A stretch of DNA of 64,000 nt, from NCBI GenBank assembly GCA_017304675.1, contig JAFKLS010000016.1:62001-126000 (forward strand), given 5' to 3'. Below, piece by piece: positions 1-9,601 of the stretch. The position numbers were made by a program, and so were the translations under genes. Positions within the stretch are counted from its first letter, which is position 1, and every line of letters begins with the position of its first letter. A model generated the notes under the pieces. The model did not search any database, was not told the origin of the DNA, and saw nothing but the letters and a program-made list of their open reading frames with translations. The DNA comes from Sphingobacteriia bacterium. GTDB lineage: Bacteria > Bacteroidota > Bacteroidia > Chitinophagales > Chitinophagaceae.

Positions 1-1438
1 TATTGTTGATCATAATATTGATATGATCAGGTTTAGGACTTGTAAACGGATGATGCCTTGCAACCCAACGGCCTGCACCACCGCCATCCTGATCTTCCAA
101 TGCAAATTCAAACAATGGAAAATCTAATACCCACAATAACTTAAACTCATTTTCCTTTCTGAAGCCTAAACGCTTTCCCATTTCCAAGCGTAGTTCGCTT
201 ATGGCTTTCCTGGTTCTTTCTTCAGTACCTGCAAGCATTAAAATCAAGTCGCCTGCTTTTGCATTCGCTGCATTTGCAATGGCTTTTAATTTTTCTTCGC
301 TGTAAAATTTATCTACACTGCTTTTGTAAGTACCATCTGTATTGCATTTAATGAACACTAAACCTTTCATGCCAATTTGCGGACGCTTAACCCATTCTGT
401 AATTTCATCGGTTTGCTTTCGGGAATACTCACTGCAACCAGGAACAGCAATGGCTAAAACAGTTTCGGCTTCATCAAACACTTTAAAATCTGCACCATTA
501 ATTAATTCCGGCTGATCTTTTTTATTGATGTAAACTGAAGAGGGCTTTTTAAGATTCAACAATTGCATGCCAAAACGAATATCCGGCTTGTCGTTACCAT
601 AATGCCACATAGCATCTTCCCAGGTCATTCTTTCAACCTTCTCCGTATAATCAATATTTTTTACATCTTTAAAAATCCGTTTCACCAAACCTTCAAACAT
701 GTTCAAAATATCGTTTTGTTCTACAAAACTCATTTCACAGTCTATTTGTGTAAACTCAGGCTGGCGGTCTGCTCTCAGATCTTCATCCCTAAAACATTTT
801 ACAATTTGATAGTAACGATCATAACCACTTACCATCAACAATTGTTTGAATGTTTGCGGAGATTGCGGCAATGCATAAAACTGTCCGGGATTCATTCTTG
901 AAGGAACCACAAAATCTCTTGCACCTTCAGGGGTTGATTTAATTAAGAAAGGCGTTTCAATATCCATGAAATTATTTTCATGCAAATAATTCCTGGTAGA
1001 ACGGCTTACTGCATAACGCAATTCCAAATTTTTCTTTACTGCATTTCTGCGCAAATCCAAATAGCGGTATTTCATTCTTAAATCATCGCCACCATCCGTT
1101 TCATCTGTTATGGTGAACGGAGGCACTTCTGATTTATTTAGGATTGAAAATTCGTTCACTAAAATTTCAATATCGCCAGTTGCAATATTTTTATTCTTGT
1201 TGCTTCTTTCACTAACAGTTCCTTTTACTTGCAATACAAATTCTCTTCCCAACGGATTTTCATCCAATTGTTTATTCAATTCTTCGCCGAATAATAATTG
1301 TGTAATGCCATAACGGTCGCGCAAATCAACAAACGTAATACTGCCAAATTTTCTAATGGTTTGCACCCAGCCTGCTAAGGTTACGGCCTGTTGTACGTGT
1401 TCAATTCTTAACTCTCCACAAGTATGCGTACGATACAT
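1..1438 (-). CDS. aspS: Aspartate-tRNA ligase, C-terminal end cut off by window edge
   Basis: Charges tRNA(Asp) with aspartate in the cytoplasm. About 479 codons are visible from an ATG at 1438; the gene runs off the left edge, so the last part of the catalytic domain is missing. The protein begins [11 protein letters not shown], followed by an OB-fold anticodon-binding domain (about residues 1-110) and class II synthetase sequence including the motif [18 protein letters not shown]. The bacterial-type GAD insertion follows (about residues 280-420). The insertion marks the bacterial AspRS type rather than the archaeal one. The product was read by translating the reverse strand. It is transcribed away from the MFS gene at 1625. 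Confidence 0.95.
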   Translation of the reverse strand, partial: MYRTHTCGELRIEHVQQAVTLAGWVQTIRKFGSITFVDLRDRYGITQLLFGEELNKQLDENPLGREFVLQVKGTVSERSNKNKNIATGDIEILVNEFSILNKSEVPPFTITDETDGGDDLRMKYRYLDLRRNAVKKNLELRYAVSRSTRNYLHENNFMDIETPFLIKSTPEGARDFVVPSRMNPGQFYALPQSPQTFKQLLMVSGYDRYYQIVKCFRDEDLRADRQPEFTQIDCEMSFVEQNDILNMFEGLVKRIFKDVKNIDYTEKVERMTWEDAMWHYGNDKPDIRFGMQLLNLKKPSSVYINKKDQPELINGADFKVFDEAETVLAIAVPGCSEYSRKQTDEITEWVKRPQIGMKGLVFIKCNTDGTYKSSVDKFYSEEKLKAIANAANAKAGDLILMLAGTEERTRKAISELRLEMGKRLGFRKENEFKLLWVLDFPLFEFALEDQDGGGAGRWVARHHPFTSPKPDHINIMINN

Positions 1439-1624
1439 TTCTATTTATGATTTACTTTTTACGAATTATAATTTGGATGAAATAAAGATGAATGAATAAT
1501 GATCATATTTTCAATTTTCCACTTTCAACTTTTCATTTCACAATGGGCAGCAAATATAAGCCTATTGCGTTTTGGGCGGGTAAATGAATAGCGATTGCCA
1601 CGATTATTGCATCTTTGCAAAGGA

Positions 1625-2773
1625 ATGAGCAATATTATACCACCAGCCTCTTTAACCAGGAGCAGAATAGCCGTAGGGGTTTTCTTTTTTATTTCAGGAT
1701 TACGTTTTGCCACTTGGGCCAGCCGCATACCCGATATACAAAACCATTTGCATTTAAGCGATGCGGGGCTTGGAACGGTATTGTTTGCCCTGCCGGCAGG
1801 CTCTATGGCCGGGTTACCAGTTTCAGGGTATCTTGTTTCTAAATATGGCAGCAGAATTATTTTGTACATATCTGCAATGGTTTTCCCGCTTTTTATTTTA
1901 GGTATTGGTTTGGCTGGTACCCCCTGGCTGTTGGCATTAAACCTGTTTTTCTTTGGTTTTTCAAGTAACCTGCTCAATATATCTGTAAATACACAGGCTG
2001 TTGCATTAGAACAACTCTATGGCAAAAGTATTATGGCCTCTTTTCATGGTCTGTGGAGTTTAGGAGGCTTCTGTGGAGCAGCATTCGGCACATTAATGGT
2101 AGCAGAACATATAGGGGTATTCTATCATTTTATAATTGTAGCTGCTTTAAGTGTTTTTGTTACACAGTTTGCATTTTCCAATACTGTAAAACAAACCAAA
2201 GCACAACATAAAAACACCTCTCTTTTTGTTAAACCAGACCGCTATTTACTAACCTTGGGCATTATTGCTTTTAGTACAATGGCTACTGAGGGAACCATGT
2301 TTGACTGGAGTGGTGTTTATTTTAAAAAAATAGTGCTTGCGCCGGCGCAGCTTACCACTTTAGGTTATGTTGCTTTTATGCTTACCATGGCAGGTGGAAG
2401 ATTTTTAGGCGATAGGCTTATTACCAATTACGGAGCAAAGCAGGTACTAAGGTTTAGCGGTGCCATTATTTTTGTGGGGTTAATGACTGCCGTTTTATTG
2501 CCCAATATTATCGCCGCCACTTTGGGATTCTTATTTGTGGGTTTTGGTGTTGCTTCCGTAGTGCCGTTGTGCTATGCATTGGCAGGCAAATCTGCCACCA
2601 TGCAGCCGGGTATGGCTATTGCAGCGGTATCGAGCATTGGTTTTCTTGGTTTTTTAATGGGGCCGCCCCTGATTGGATATATAGCACAGGCTTTTAGCTT
2701 AAGAATTTCTTTTGCTTTAATTGCTGTATTTGGCGGAATGATGAGTGTAATGGCCGGAAAAGTAAAAACATGA
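1625..2773 (+). CDS. MFS transporter, YbjJ-like
   Basis: A major facilitator superfamily carrier of 382 residues with about twelve hydrophobic segments. The N-terminal motif RFATWASRIPDI and the loop GYLVSKYGSR resemble the YbjJ-like branch of MFS proteins, whose substrates are poorly defined. I chose the ATG at 1625. An upstream TTG at 1595 would add ten unconvincing residues. AAAGGA sits directly against the ATG, too close for a normal ribosome binding site. The gene stops one base before the convergent membrane-protein gene, so the two 3' ends abut. The substrate cannot be told from sequence. Confidence 0.85.
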   Translation: MSNIIPPASLTRSRIAVGVFFFISGLRFATWASRIPDIQNHLHLSDAGLGTVLFALPAGSMAGLPVSGYLVSKYGSRIILYISAMVFPLFILGIGLAGTPWLLALNLFFFGFSSNLLNISVNTQAVALEQLYGKSIMASFHGLWSLGGFCGAAFGTLMVAEHIGVFYHFIIVAALSVFVTQFAFSNTVKQTKAQHKNTSLFVKPDRYLLTLGIIAFSTMATEGTMFDWSGVYFKKIVLAPAQLTTLGYVAFMLTMAGGRFLGDRLITNYGAKQVLRFSGAIIFVGLMTAVLLPNIIAATLGFLFVGFGVASVVPLCYALAGKSATMQPGMAIAAVSSIGFLGFLMGPPLIGYIAQAFSLRISFALIAVFGGMMSVMAGKVKT

Positions 2774-3220
2774 TTATACAAACGCTGTATCATCTTCATC
2801 CCTGTGGGTTGGCTTCCATAATAAATAATAAAAGCCTAAAATAACAAGCCCTATTGAAAAAGGGATTAATGCCAGGTGTTTAAAAGTGAAACCTGCGAAC
2901 ACTGTTTTTTCATCAAAATGTAAAAATTCACTGATCATCCAGTAACTGTTAGCGAATATCCAAACTGTGATGGCTAAATTATGGCAGAGCTCGCTCATGT
3001 ATTGCCTTGTTCTCCATGCTATGATGATAGATATAATTAAAGTTGGAAAGATCATAGCAATGCCCAAAGGCTTCCAGATCATGCACCATGATACATCTTT
3101 AAATAACCAGAAAACAATGTGCAGGTTCTCCATTTTTCGATACCGTAACGGAATGGTATAACTGCTTTCAGATGTTGAAGAAGTAGCATTTGAATTGTTT
3201 AAAATATTGCTATTGCTCAA
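2774..3220 (-). CDS. Conserved membrane protein of unknown function
   Basis: A 148-residue protein with a Ser/Asn-rich N-terminal stretch and about four hydrophobic segments (near residues 50-70, 80-100, 115-135). It ends in an acidic tail (HRDEDDTAFV). The longest reading uses a TTG start at 3220; an ATG at 3133 would give 119 residues beginning MENLHIVFWL, just before the hydrophobic core, so the start is uncertain. I do not recognise a named family. It converges on the MFS gene with no gap and lies about 44 bases downstream of the FAD oxidoreductase gene on the same strand. Confidence 0.6.
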   Translation of the reverse strand: MSNSNILNNSNATSSTSESSYTIPLRYRKMENLHIVFWLFKDVSWCMIWKPLGIAMIFPTLIISIIIAWRTRQYMSELCHNLAITVWIFANSYWMISEFLHFDEKTVFAGFTFKHLALIPFSIGLVILGFYYLLWKPTHRDEDDTAFV

Positions 3221-3263
3221 TGATGTTTTTTTAGAGATACAATATTAATTTTTTGTAATCAAT

Positions 3264-4331
3264 CTATCTACTCAAAATCCTGGTAAACCTTTGTACATCG
3301 GCCAATGGTTGAATGGGTGTTTGCTGTGTTAAGCAATTAACTAACTGGTTGGCAAAGAATGGCCCCAATGTACAGCCTTTGGTACCCATTCCATTAAGAA
3401 TGCCAATAGCAGGATAAAGCGGATGCAAACCTGCAAATGGCCTGCGCTCCATATTGGCAGGCCGCAAAGATGCCCAATGTTCCATAATGGTATAATCCAA
3501 CTTTAACCAGTGTTTCAATTGTGCTTCTACTTTAAGCCTGAATGCATCGGTTGGATTGATGTTTTCAAAATCCCAATCGTAAGTGGAGCCTATCCAAAAC
3601 AGGTCTTTTTCCCATGGAACCAATACAATTCCTTGCTTGTAAATATTGGTATCAGGTAGTTTTTCTATCCTTGCAATAATGGCTTCCCCTTTATTTTGAG
3701 CATAAGGGAGTTTATTAAAAAACAGGTTGTTTATTCCTGCTGCGCCATCGCAGAATATGATCTTCTCTGCCTTGATATTATTATACAGGATATAATTCCT
3801 GTTAGCATAATTCAGCGCATCAATCTCAAAATGTTCCTCTATTAAACGATTATTTGTGTGTAATTGATTACGCCATACGGTTAGCAAAGCTCTGAGATCA
3901 ACAAGGTAACAAGGGTTGGTTTCTCCTATGCTGAAAGGGTAGTTGAAATAGGCGTTCCACTGTTGCTGGTTTTGGGGCAAACGCAAATAAGATTCTTCTT
4001 TCAGGCGTTCATTAAAGGCCAATTGCATTTGAGCAGTGGGATGAAAATCTAATATATTACATTGCTTTACCAGTTGCACATTATATTGGCTGCCTATCTC
4101 TGTATAAACATTTACCGCAAAAGGCATTACTTCTTCAATCATCCAGGTTCTTACAATCCTTCTTCCGGTAACGGGATTAATAACACCACTGGCAACTTTA
4201 CTGGCCGTATGGGGTTTTGATTCGTCTATCACTAAATATTCTTTTCCTGCTTTTTGCAGGTAATAACTTAAGAAAGTTCCGCAAATACCCTGGCCAATAA
4301 TTAAATATTCGGTGTGTATTGCGGCGCTCAT
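3264..4331 (-). CDS. FAD-dependent oxidoreductase, DAO (glycine/D-amino-acid oxidase) family
   Basis: A 355-residue flavoprotein of the DAO family, which oxidises amines or amino acids with FAD. The N-terminus has a dinucleotide-binding Rossmann motif (G13, G15, G18 in IIGQGICG) followed by the acidic end of the second strand. The central part matches the substrate domain of the family. The C-terminus has a second nucleotide-contact region (GILNGMGTKGCTLGP). It overlaps the upstream secreted-protein gene by four bases (ATGA), so the two are probably translationally coupled. The exact substrate is unknown; the family also includes tRNA-modifying MnmC-like domains, but no methyltransferase part is present. 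Confidence 0.8.
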   Translation of the reverse strand: MSAAIHTEYLIIGQGICGTFLSYYLQKAGKEYLVIDESKPHTASKVASGVINPVTGRRIVRTWMIEEVMPFAVNVYTEIGSQYNVQLVKQCNILDFHPTAQMQLAFNERLKEESYLRLPQNQQQWNAYFNYPFSIGETNPCYLVDLRALLTVWRNQLHTNNRLIEEHFEIDALNYANRNYILYNNIKAEKIIFCDGAAGINNLFFNKLPYAQNKGEAIIARIEKLPDTNIYKQGIVLVPWEKDLFWIGSTYDWDFENINPTDAFRLKVEAQLKHWLKLDYTIMEHWASLRPANMERRPFAGLHPLYPAIGILNGMGTKGCTLGPFFANQLVNCLTQQTPIQPLADVQRFTRILSR

Positions 4332-4720
4332 TTTACAGTAATGATTTGTGAAATGGAATCTTTTACATTACCGCAAATGGCTTTAATGACGATTCTGATA
4401 TTGCCTTTGTATTCTCCGGGAACAGTAAAAGGAAAAGTGGTAGTGAATGTTTTTTGAGGTGTTGCTGTAAAATATTGGAAAGGAAAAACGTTGAGGAACC
4501 ATCCGTCTACACTAATGTTTTTGTCGGCATTGAATATTTCAAAAGTAAGATGCCCTGTGGATTCTTTAGTAAAACTATTGCCAACACTCACTTTTAATTC
4601 TTTGTATTCAGTTTGTTTTAATACAGCCGGAAAATCGCACTGAATATGCAAAGACTTCTTTTGTGCAAAAAGAAATGTATTGCCGGCTATGAACAATACA
4701 GCAAAAAACAGTTTTTTCAT
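4328..4720 (-). CDS. Small secreted protein of unknown function
   Basis: A 130-residue protein with a clear signal peptide (MKKLFFAVLFIAGNTFLFAQ, cleavage after about residue 20) and a beta-rich remainder that looks like an immunoglobulin-like fold (inference from alternating hydrophobic residues). It overlaps the start of the FAD oxidoreductase by four bases, indicating an operon. The predicted location is periplasm or cell surface, whereas its partner looks cytoplasmic, so the functional link is unclear. A possible -7 box (TATTTTTG) lies upstream at 4759-4766, overlapping the sucD terminator tail. No family recognised. Confidence 0.7.
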   Translation of the reverse strand: MKKLFFAVLFIAGNTFLFAQKKSLHIQCDFPAVLKQTEYKELKVSVGNSFTKESTGHLTFEIFNADKNISVDGWFLNVFPFQYFTATPQKTFTTTFPFTVPGEYKGNIRIVIKAICGNVKDSISQIITVK

Positions 4721-4763
4721 GTAATACGGTATTGGTTGTATAAAAGGAGATGTACAAACAAAA

Positions 4764-4796
4764 ATAAAGCCCTGAGATTAATTCAGGGCCTTTATC
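4764..4796 (-). terminator. Rho-independent terminator of sucD
   Basis: On the minus strand, a hairpin with arms GCCCTGA / TCAGGGC and a seven-base loop is followed by TTTATTTTTG. It lies just past the sucD stop. The T-rich tail doubles as a possible -7 promoter element (TATTTTTG) for the downstream secreted-protein gene. Confidence 0.75.
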
Positions 4797-4815
4797 ATAT
4801 AAGAAGATGATTGTT

Positions 4816-5688
4816 TTATTTTTTTATGGCAGCGGCCATTGTTTTACCAATGTCTGCAGGGCTGGCCACTACATGAATACCGCATTCTTCCATGATCTTC
4901 ATTTTAGCTGCTGCTGTATCGTCTGCACCGCCAATAATGGCGCCGGCATGGCCCATTCTTCTGCCGGGAGGAGCAGTTTGGCCTGCAATAAAACCTACTA
5001 CCGGTTTGGTGGCGTTTTCTTTTATCCAGCGTGCTGCATCAGCTTCCATGCTGCCGCCAATTTCCCCAATCATAATAATACCTTCTGTTTCGGCATCTGC
5101 CATCAGTAATTTCACTGCTTCAACAGTTGGGGTGCCTATAATAGGATCTCCACCAATACCAATTGCAGTACTAATACCCAAACCAGCTTTCACTACCTGA
5201 TCTGCAGCTTCGTAAGTTAAAGTACCTGACTTAGATACAATACCTATTTTACCTTTCCTGAAAATAAAACCAGGCATAATACCCACTTTTGCTTCTTCTG
5301 CTGTAATAACGCCGGGGCAATTAGGCCCTATAAGTCTTGTGTTTTTACCTGCTAAATAATTCTTTACTTTAACCATGTCTTGTACAGGTATACCTTCTGT
5401 AATACATACCACCAGGGCAATTCCTGCTTCAGCAGCTTCCATAATGGCGTCTGCCGCAAAAGCCGGCGGAACAAAAATGATACTTACATCGGCACCCGTA
5501 GCTTTTACCGCATCTGCCACCGTATTAAACACAGGCCGCTCTAGATGCGTTGTTCCCCCTTTATTAGGTGTTACACCGCCTACAACATTGGTTCCGTATT
5601 CTATCATTTGGGTAGCATGAAATGTACCTTCTGTTCCGGTAAAACCCTGAACAATTATTTTTGAATTTTTATTCACTAAAACTGACAT
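4816..5688 (-). CDS. sucD: Succinate-CoA ligase subunit alpha
   Basis: The alpha subunit of succinyl-CoA synthetase interconverts succinyl-CoA and succinate with NTP formation in the TCA cycle; it normally pairs with SucC. The 290-residue protein has the CoA-binding Rossmann domain at its start ([18 protein letters not shown]), the ligase domain (GPNCPGVI), and the phosphohistidine loop near the C-terminus ([13 protein letters not shown]). I chose the ATG at 5688 ([11 protein letters not shown]); the longer reading adds 24 residues unlike the family. A good promoter sits just upstream. No sucC is present nearby, so the two subunits are encoded apart, which is usual in Bacteroidota. Confidence 0.95.
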   Translation of the reverse strand: MSVLVNKNSKIIVQGFTGTEGTFHATQMIEYGTNVVGGVTPNKGGTTHLERPVFNTVADAVKATGADVSIIFVPPAFAADAIMEAAEAGIALVVCITEGIPVQDMVKVKNYLAGKNTRLIGPNCPGVITAEEAKVGIMPGFIFRKGKIGIVSKSGTLTYEAADQVVKAGLGISTAIGIGGDPIIGTPTVEAVKLLMADAETEGIIMIGEIGGSMEADAARWIKENATKPVVGFIAGQTAPPGRRMGHAGAIIGGADDTAAAKMKIMEECGIHVVASPADIGKTMAAAIKK

Positions 5689-5706
5689 GGAAAAAATTTT
5701 GTGGGG

Positions 5707-5740
5707 CAAAAATAGGAGAAAGAATATATCTAAATTGCAA
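5707..5740 (-). promoter_or_regulatory. Bacteroidota-type promoter of sucD
   Basis: On the minus strand, TTG (5740-5738) is followed 23 bases later by TATTTTTG (5714-5707), matching the TTG / TAnnTTTG consensus of the Bacteroidota housekeeping sigma factor. Transcription would begin about 12 bases before the ATG at 5688. Confidence 0.6.
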
Positions 5741-5884
5741 TTCTGATATTTCTCATGCAAAGGATTGCGGAATTTGATCGGGCATTACGAATCTTTAAAG
5801 TTTCCGCAAACGATGCCGAACATATGTTCCATTACCTTAAATTCGCATCTTTATTTTGATTATTCAACATTAAACCCTATTACA

Positions 5885-6898
5885 ATGAGCACCGTAAAAG
5901 TTGCAATCAATGGTTTTGGACGAATTGGCCGTTTGGTATATCGTCAGATTTTTAACATGGAAGGTATTGAAGTTGTAGCCATTAACGATTTAACTTCTCC
6001 TAAAACATTGGCGCATTTATTAAAATACGATAGTGCACAGGGAAGATTTAATGAAGAAGTGACCGCTACTGAAAATGCTATCTTGGTAAACGGCCACGAA
6101 GTTAAAATATACGCCCAGAAAGACCCCGCCCAAATACCATGGGGTAACCATGGGGTAGATGTGGTGATTGAATCAACAGGCTTTTTCACCGATAAAGAAA
6201 AAGCAGAAGCCCACCTTAAAGCCGGTGCAAAACGTGTTGTTATTTCTGCTCCTGCCACAGGCGATCTGAAAACGGTTGTATTCAACGTTAATCATAATAT
6301 TTTAGATGGCAGCGAAACCATTATCTCCTGTGCATCTTGTACTACCAATTGTTTGGCTCCGATGGCAAAAGCATTACACGATGCATTTACTATTGAAGTG
6401 GGAAGCATGACAACCGTTCACGCTTATACAAACGACCAAAATACTTTAGATGCCCCACACCCTAAAGGCGATTTAAGAAGGGCCCGTGCCGCTGCTGCCA
6501 ATATTGTTCCCAACTCTACCGGCGCTGCTAAAGCAATTGGCCTGGTATTACCGGAATTGAAAGGTAAATTAGATGGCGGTGCACAACGTGTTCCCACTAT
6601 TACGGGCTCATTAACAGAATTAGTAGCTGTTGTAGCCAAGAAAGTGAGTGTTGAAGAAGTAAATGCTACAATGAAAGCTGCCAGCAACGAAAGCTTTGGT
6701 TATACAGAAGACGAAATTGTAAGCAGTGATATTGTTGGCATGCACTTTGGTTCTTTGTTCGATTCAACTCAAACAAAAGTGATCACTGTTGGCGATAAAC
6801 AATTAGTAAAAGTAGTTAGCTGGTACGATAACGAAATGAGCTATGTTTCACAATTAGTTCGCTCAGTTAAATATTTTGCAGAACTAATCAGCAAATAA
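5885..6898 (+). CDS. gap: Glyceraldehyde-3-phosphate dehydrogenase (type I)
   Basis: Glycolytic enzyme converting glyceraldehyde-3-phosphate, NAD and phosphate to 1,3-bisphosphoglycerate. The 337-residue protein starts [20 protein letters not shown], with the NAD-binding fold at the N-terminus. The catalytic motif [10 protein letters not shown] contains the active Cys, and the C-terminus has the WYDNEMSY signature. The ATG at 5885 is the family-typical start; an extended frame back to 5765 is not supported. pgk, the next enzyme in glycolysis, lies 150 bases downstream on the same strand with a hairpin-forming spacer between. Confidence 0.96.
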   Translation: MSTVKVAINGFGRIGRLVYRQIFNMEGIEVVAINDLTSPKTLAHLLKYDSAQGRFNEEVTATENAILVNGHEVKIYAQKDPAQIPWGNHGVDVVIESTGFFTDKEKAEAHLKAGAKRVVISAPATGDLKTVVFNVNHNILDGSETIISCASCTTNCLAPMAKALHDAFTIEVGSMTTVHAYTNDQNTLDAPHPKGDLRRARAAAANIVPNSTGAAKAIGLVLPELKGKLDGGAQRVPTITGSLTELVAVVAKKVSVEEVNATMKAASNESFGYTEDEIVSSDIVGMHFGSLFDSTQTKVITVGDKQLVKVVSWYDNEMSYVSQLVRSVKYFAELISK

Positions 6899-7048
6899 TT
6901 TTGTTCGATTCAACTGAAGCGCTGTTCCCGGCTTCGTTGCGTCGCACACTTGTACCGAATAACAATATTCTTCAAAAGTCAAAAGGAAAAAGTCAAAAAC
7001 AAAAAATACGTTTTGGGTTTTCACTTTTGACTTTTTTAATTAACTATT
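6899..7048 (+). repeat. Spacer with dispersed repeat and inverted-repeat hairpin between gap and pgk
   Basis: Two things are visible. At 6935-6955 is a copy of a repeat with core GTTGCGTCGCAC followed by an ACTTGTAC-like tail; related copies lie at 12508-12528 and, inverted, at 57164-57184. At 6987-6998 and 7025-7036, AAAAAGTCAAAA and TTTTGACTTTTT form a perfect 12-bp inverted repeat ending in a T run. This could act as a weak terminator or an mRNA 3' stabiliser for gap. It ends 12 bases before the pgk start. Confidence 0.6.
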
Positions 7049-8248
7049 ATGAGCAAATTTTCATCTTACAATTTCGCTGGTCAAAAAGCACTTATCCGCG
7101 TAGATTTTAATGTACCGTTAGATAAACAAACTTTTGCCATTACAGACGATACCAGAATGAAGGCAACCATTCCTACCATTAAAAAAATTTTGAAAGATGG
7201 TGGTAGTGTTATTCTAATGAGTCACCTGGGAAGACCGAAAGAAGGCCCTGAAGAAAAATATTCTTTAAAACATTTGGTAAAACATTTAAGTGAATTGCTT
7301 GGCGGCATTACTGTAAAATTTGCAACTGATTGTATTGGTGCAGATGCTTCAGAATTAGCAGCAGGCTTGCAGCCGGGTGAAGTGTTGTTGTTAGAAAATC
7401 TTCGGTTTTATAAACAGGAAGAAAAAGGCGATGAAGCTTTTGCAGAAAAATTATCAAAACTTGGAGATGTTTGGGTAAATGATGCTTTTGGTACTGCACA
7501 CAGGGCGCATGCATCAACAGCGGTCATCGCAAAATTTTTCGCACCTGAAAAAAGATTGTTCGGTTATGTAATGGAAGGAGAAGTAAATGCTGCCGAACAG
7601 GTATTGCACAATGCACAAAAACCTTTTGTTGCCATTATTGGCGGTGCAAAAGTTTCTGATAAGATATTGATTATTGAAAACTTGTTGGAACGAGCTACCG
7701 ATATTATTATTGGCGGTGGCATGGCCTACACTTTCTTTAAAGCACAAAACGGACAGATTGGTAAATCTCTTTGCGAGGAAGACAGGTTTGAAACGGCATT
7801 AAGCCTTTTAAAGAAAGCAGAAGCAAAAGGAGTATGTATTCACCTGCCAAGCGATAGTGTAATTGCAGATAATTTTGCTGCAGATGCAAACACTTCAACA
7901 GCGCCTTCCAACAATATCCCCGATGGATGGATGGGATTAGACATAGCCGAAAATGCATGTGGCCAATTCATTAACGTTATTAAACAAAGTAAAACCATTT
8001 TGTGGAACGGGCCAATGGGCGTTTTTGAAATGGAAAAATTTCAGCATGGTACAAAAGCCATTGCTACTGCAGTTGCAGAAGCAACGCAAAATGGTGCATT
8101 TAGTTTAGTGGGCGGCGGCGATAGTGTGGCGGCAGTGAATCAATTTGGTTTTGCAGACAAAGTGAGTTATGTAAGTACCGGGGGTGGTGCCATGTTAGAG
8201 TATTTTGAAGGGAAGGAATTGCCGGGCATTGCTGCTGTAAAAGGATAA
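7049..8248 (+). CDS. pgk: Phosphoglycerate kinase
   Basis: Transfers phosphate from 1,3-bisphosphoglycerate to ADP in glycolysis. The 399-residue protein is full length. The N-terminal substrate-binding signature is [12 protein letters not shown]; further markers are MSHLGRPK, the hinge region, GGAKVSDKI, and the C-terminal nucleotide-site motif GGGDSVAAV. The ATG at 7049 gives the expected start. It follows gap on the same strand, so the two successive glycolytic steps are encoded together. A clear terminator follows. Confidence 0.96.
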   Translation: MSKFSSYNFAGQKALIRVDFNVPLDKQTFAITDDTRMKATIPTIKKILKDGGSVILMSHLGRPKEGPEEKYSLKHLVKHLSELLGGITVKFATDCIGADASELAAGLQPGEVLLLENLRFYKQEEKGDEAFAEKLSKLGDVWVNDAFGTAHRAHASTAVIAKFFAPEKRLFGYVMEGEVNAAEQVLHNAQKPFVAIIGGAKVSDKILIIENLLERATDIIIGGGMAYTFFKAQNGQIGKSLCEEDRFETALSLLKKAEAKGVCIHLPSDSVIADNFAADANTSTAPSNNIPDGWMGLDIAENACGQFINVIKQSKTILWNGPMGVFEMEKFQHGTKAIATAVAEATQNGAFSLVGGGDSVAAVNQFGFADKVSYVSTGGGAMLEYFEGKELPGIAAVKG

Positions 8249-8274
8249 ATAAGTAAAAGTTGAAAATTGAACAT

Positions 8275-8306
8275 AAAATCCATTTCATTTTGAGATGGAT
8301 TTTTTA
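8275..8306 (+). terminator. Rho-independent terminator after pgk
   Basis: Hairpin AAAATCCAT...ATGGATTTTTT with a near-complete inner stem, followed by a T run, starting 27 bases after the pgk stop. Confidence 0.75.
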
Positions 8307-8449
8307 ATATCCCTATATTTTAATGGAGATGTTATAGTCATTGGCAAACAATTTTCTATTTGCCGTTGAAATATTTCTGTTGCCAATCCGTCATATTTAG
8401 TATAAAGGGTATTCCCTTTGCTGTATATTTAACCATAAATTTTCAAACA

Positions 8450-9040
8450 ATGAAAACAAGCAATGTAGTTTTAATTATTATTGGTGTTGTTGTTTTATTC
8501 CTGGGCTTTTCAGGCTGTAACGGTTATAATGGATTAGTTAAGCAGGATGAGGGTGTAAGTAATGCATGGAATAAAGTACAAAGCGATTATCAGCGCAGGG
8601 CAGATCTTATTCCTAACCTTGTAAATACAGTTAAGGGAGAGGCAAATTTTGAGCAAACAACCTTGCAAAACGTTATCGCCGCAAGGGCCAGCGCTACGCA
8701 GATAAAAGTAGATGCTAAAGATTTAACTCCTGAAAAATTACAACAATTTCAGGCAGCACAGGGGCAGTTATCTCAGGCTTTGGGAAGGCTGTTAATGGTA
8801 AGTGAGAACTATCCTAACTTAAAAGCCAATGAAGCTTTCAGAGGTTTACAGGCGCAACTGGAAGGTACAGAAAACAGAATCAAAGTTGCACGTAACGACT
8901 TTAACGATGCCGTACAGTCTTATAATGTAAAAGTTCGTTCATTCCCTATGAATATTTTTGCGGGCATGTTTGGGTTCAAAACAAAAGAAGGTTTCAAAGC
9001 TGAAGCAGGTGCGGAAAAAGCTCCTGAAGTAAAATTTTAA
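8450..9040 (+). CDS. lemA: LemA family protein
   Basis: A 196-residue LemA-family protein with an N-terminal hydrophobic segment (VVLIIIGVVVLFLGFSGC). This could be a membrane anchor or lipobox (FSGC). The rest is a helical domain starting YNGLVKQDEGVSNAWNKVQ, typical of the family, with AWNKVQSDYQRRADLIPNLV strongly conserved. I chose the ATG at 8450; the frame extends upstream but without family resemblance. It is followed after 9 bases by one TPM-domain gene and then a second, a recurrent LemA-TPM arrangement. The molecular function is not settled. Confidence 0.92.
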   Translation: MKTSNVVLIIIGVVVLFLGFSGCNGYNGLVKQDEGVSNAWNKVQSDYQRRADLIPNLVNTVKGEANFEQTTLQNVIAARASATQIKVDAKDLTPEKLQQFQAAQGQLSQALGRLLMVSENYPNLKANEAFRGLQAQLEGTENRIKVARNDFNDAVQSYNVKVRSFPMNIFAGMFGFKTKEGFKAEAGAEKAPEVKF

Positions 9041-9049
9041 AACCACTAC

Positions 9050-9511
9050 ATGTTTTCATTCTTTCGCAAAAAGAGCAGCTCATTTTTTTCTGAAGAAGAA
9101 AAACAAATCATCACTTCCGCCATTCAACATGCAGAACAGCAAACGAGTGGCGAAGTGAGGGTTTTTATTGAAAGTAAATGCAGTTATGTGAATGCCATAG
9201 ATAGGGCCATTGAATTATTTGGCAAGCTAAATATGCATCAAACAAAGCAGCGCAATGGTGTATTGGTATATGTGGCTGTGAAAGACAGGCAACTCGCTGT
9301 TTTTGGAGATGTGGGCATTCACGAAAAAGTAGGAAATGAGTTTTGGAACAATGCTGTTCAGCAAATGATTCAGCACTTTAACAAGAGCAATTATGCCCTC
9401 GGTATTGCACAAACAGTTACTGCAGTTGGCGAAGCATTGAAAAATCATTTCCCTTACGATGCAGCAACAGATATTAATGAATTGCCAGATGATATTGTGT
9501 TTGGAAAATAA
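9050..9511 (+). CDS. TPM domain protein, soluble
   Basis: A 153-residue protein consisting mainly of a TPM domain (EKQIITSAIQHAEQQTSGEVRVFIES at the start; GVLVYVAVKDRQLAVFGDVGIHE in the centre). TPM domains occur in thylakoid and YgcG-type proteins and have been linked to phosphatase activity or photosystem repair in other organisms. No signal peptide or membrane segment is evident, so it is probably cytoplasmic or membrane-peripheral. It starts 9 bases after lemA, indicating an operon. The third gene encodes a membrane-anchored TPM protein. Confidence 0.85.
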   Translation: MFSFFRKKSSSFFSEEEKQIITSAIQHAEQQTSGEVRVFIESKCSYVNAIDRAIELFGKLNMHQTKQRNGVLVYVAVKDRQLAVFGDVGIHEKVGNEFWNNAVQQMIQHFNKSNYALGIAQTVTAVGEALKNHFPYDAATDINELPDDIVFGK

Positions 9512-9520
9512 AACAATCCT

Positions 9521-9592
9521 CCCGTCATTCCCTGCTTCACACGGAATCTAAATTATTGCTAAAAGATCCTGAATGATGTTCAGAATGACGGT
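9521..9592. repeat. Imperfect palindromic intergenic repeat
   Basis: The outer ends CCGTCATTC and GAATGACGG are inverted repeats, with inner matches around GGAATCT and AGATCCT. It resembles the dispersed GTCATTCTGAAC-type palindromes found at 33763 and 38195. It sits between the two TPM genes and may be a transcript-processing or mobile repeat. Confidence 0.6.
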
Positions 9593-9601
9593 TATCAACT
9601 A

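Noticed and set aside
563..901. 112-codon frame antisense to aspS
   Set aside because: It lies wholly inside aspS, which has clear synthetase motifs on the other strand; the frame has no domain-like sequence.
1525..1977. 150-codon minus-strand frame over the MFS gene start
   Set aside because: Shadow of the MFS transporter; composition is that of antisense membrane-protein sequence.
4892..5200. Plus-strand frame over sucD
   Set aside because: Shadow; sucD on the other strand is unmistakable.
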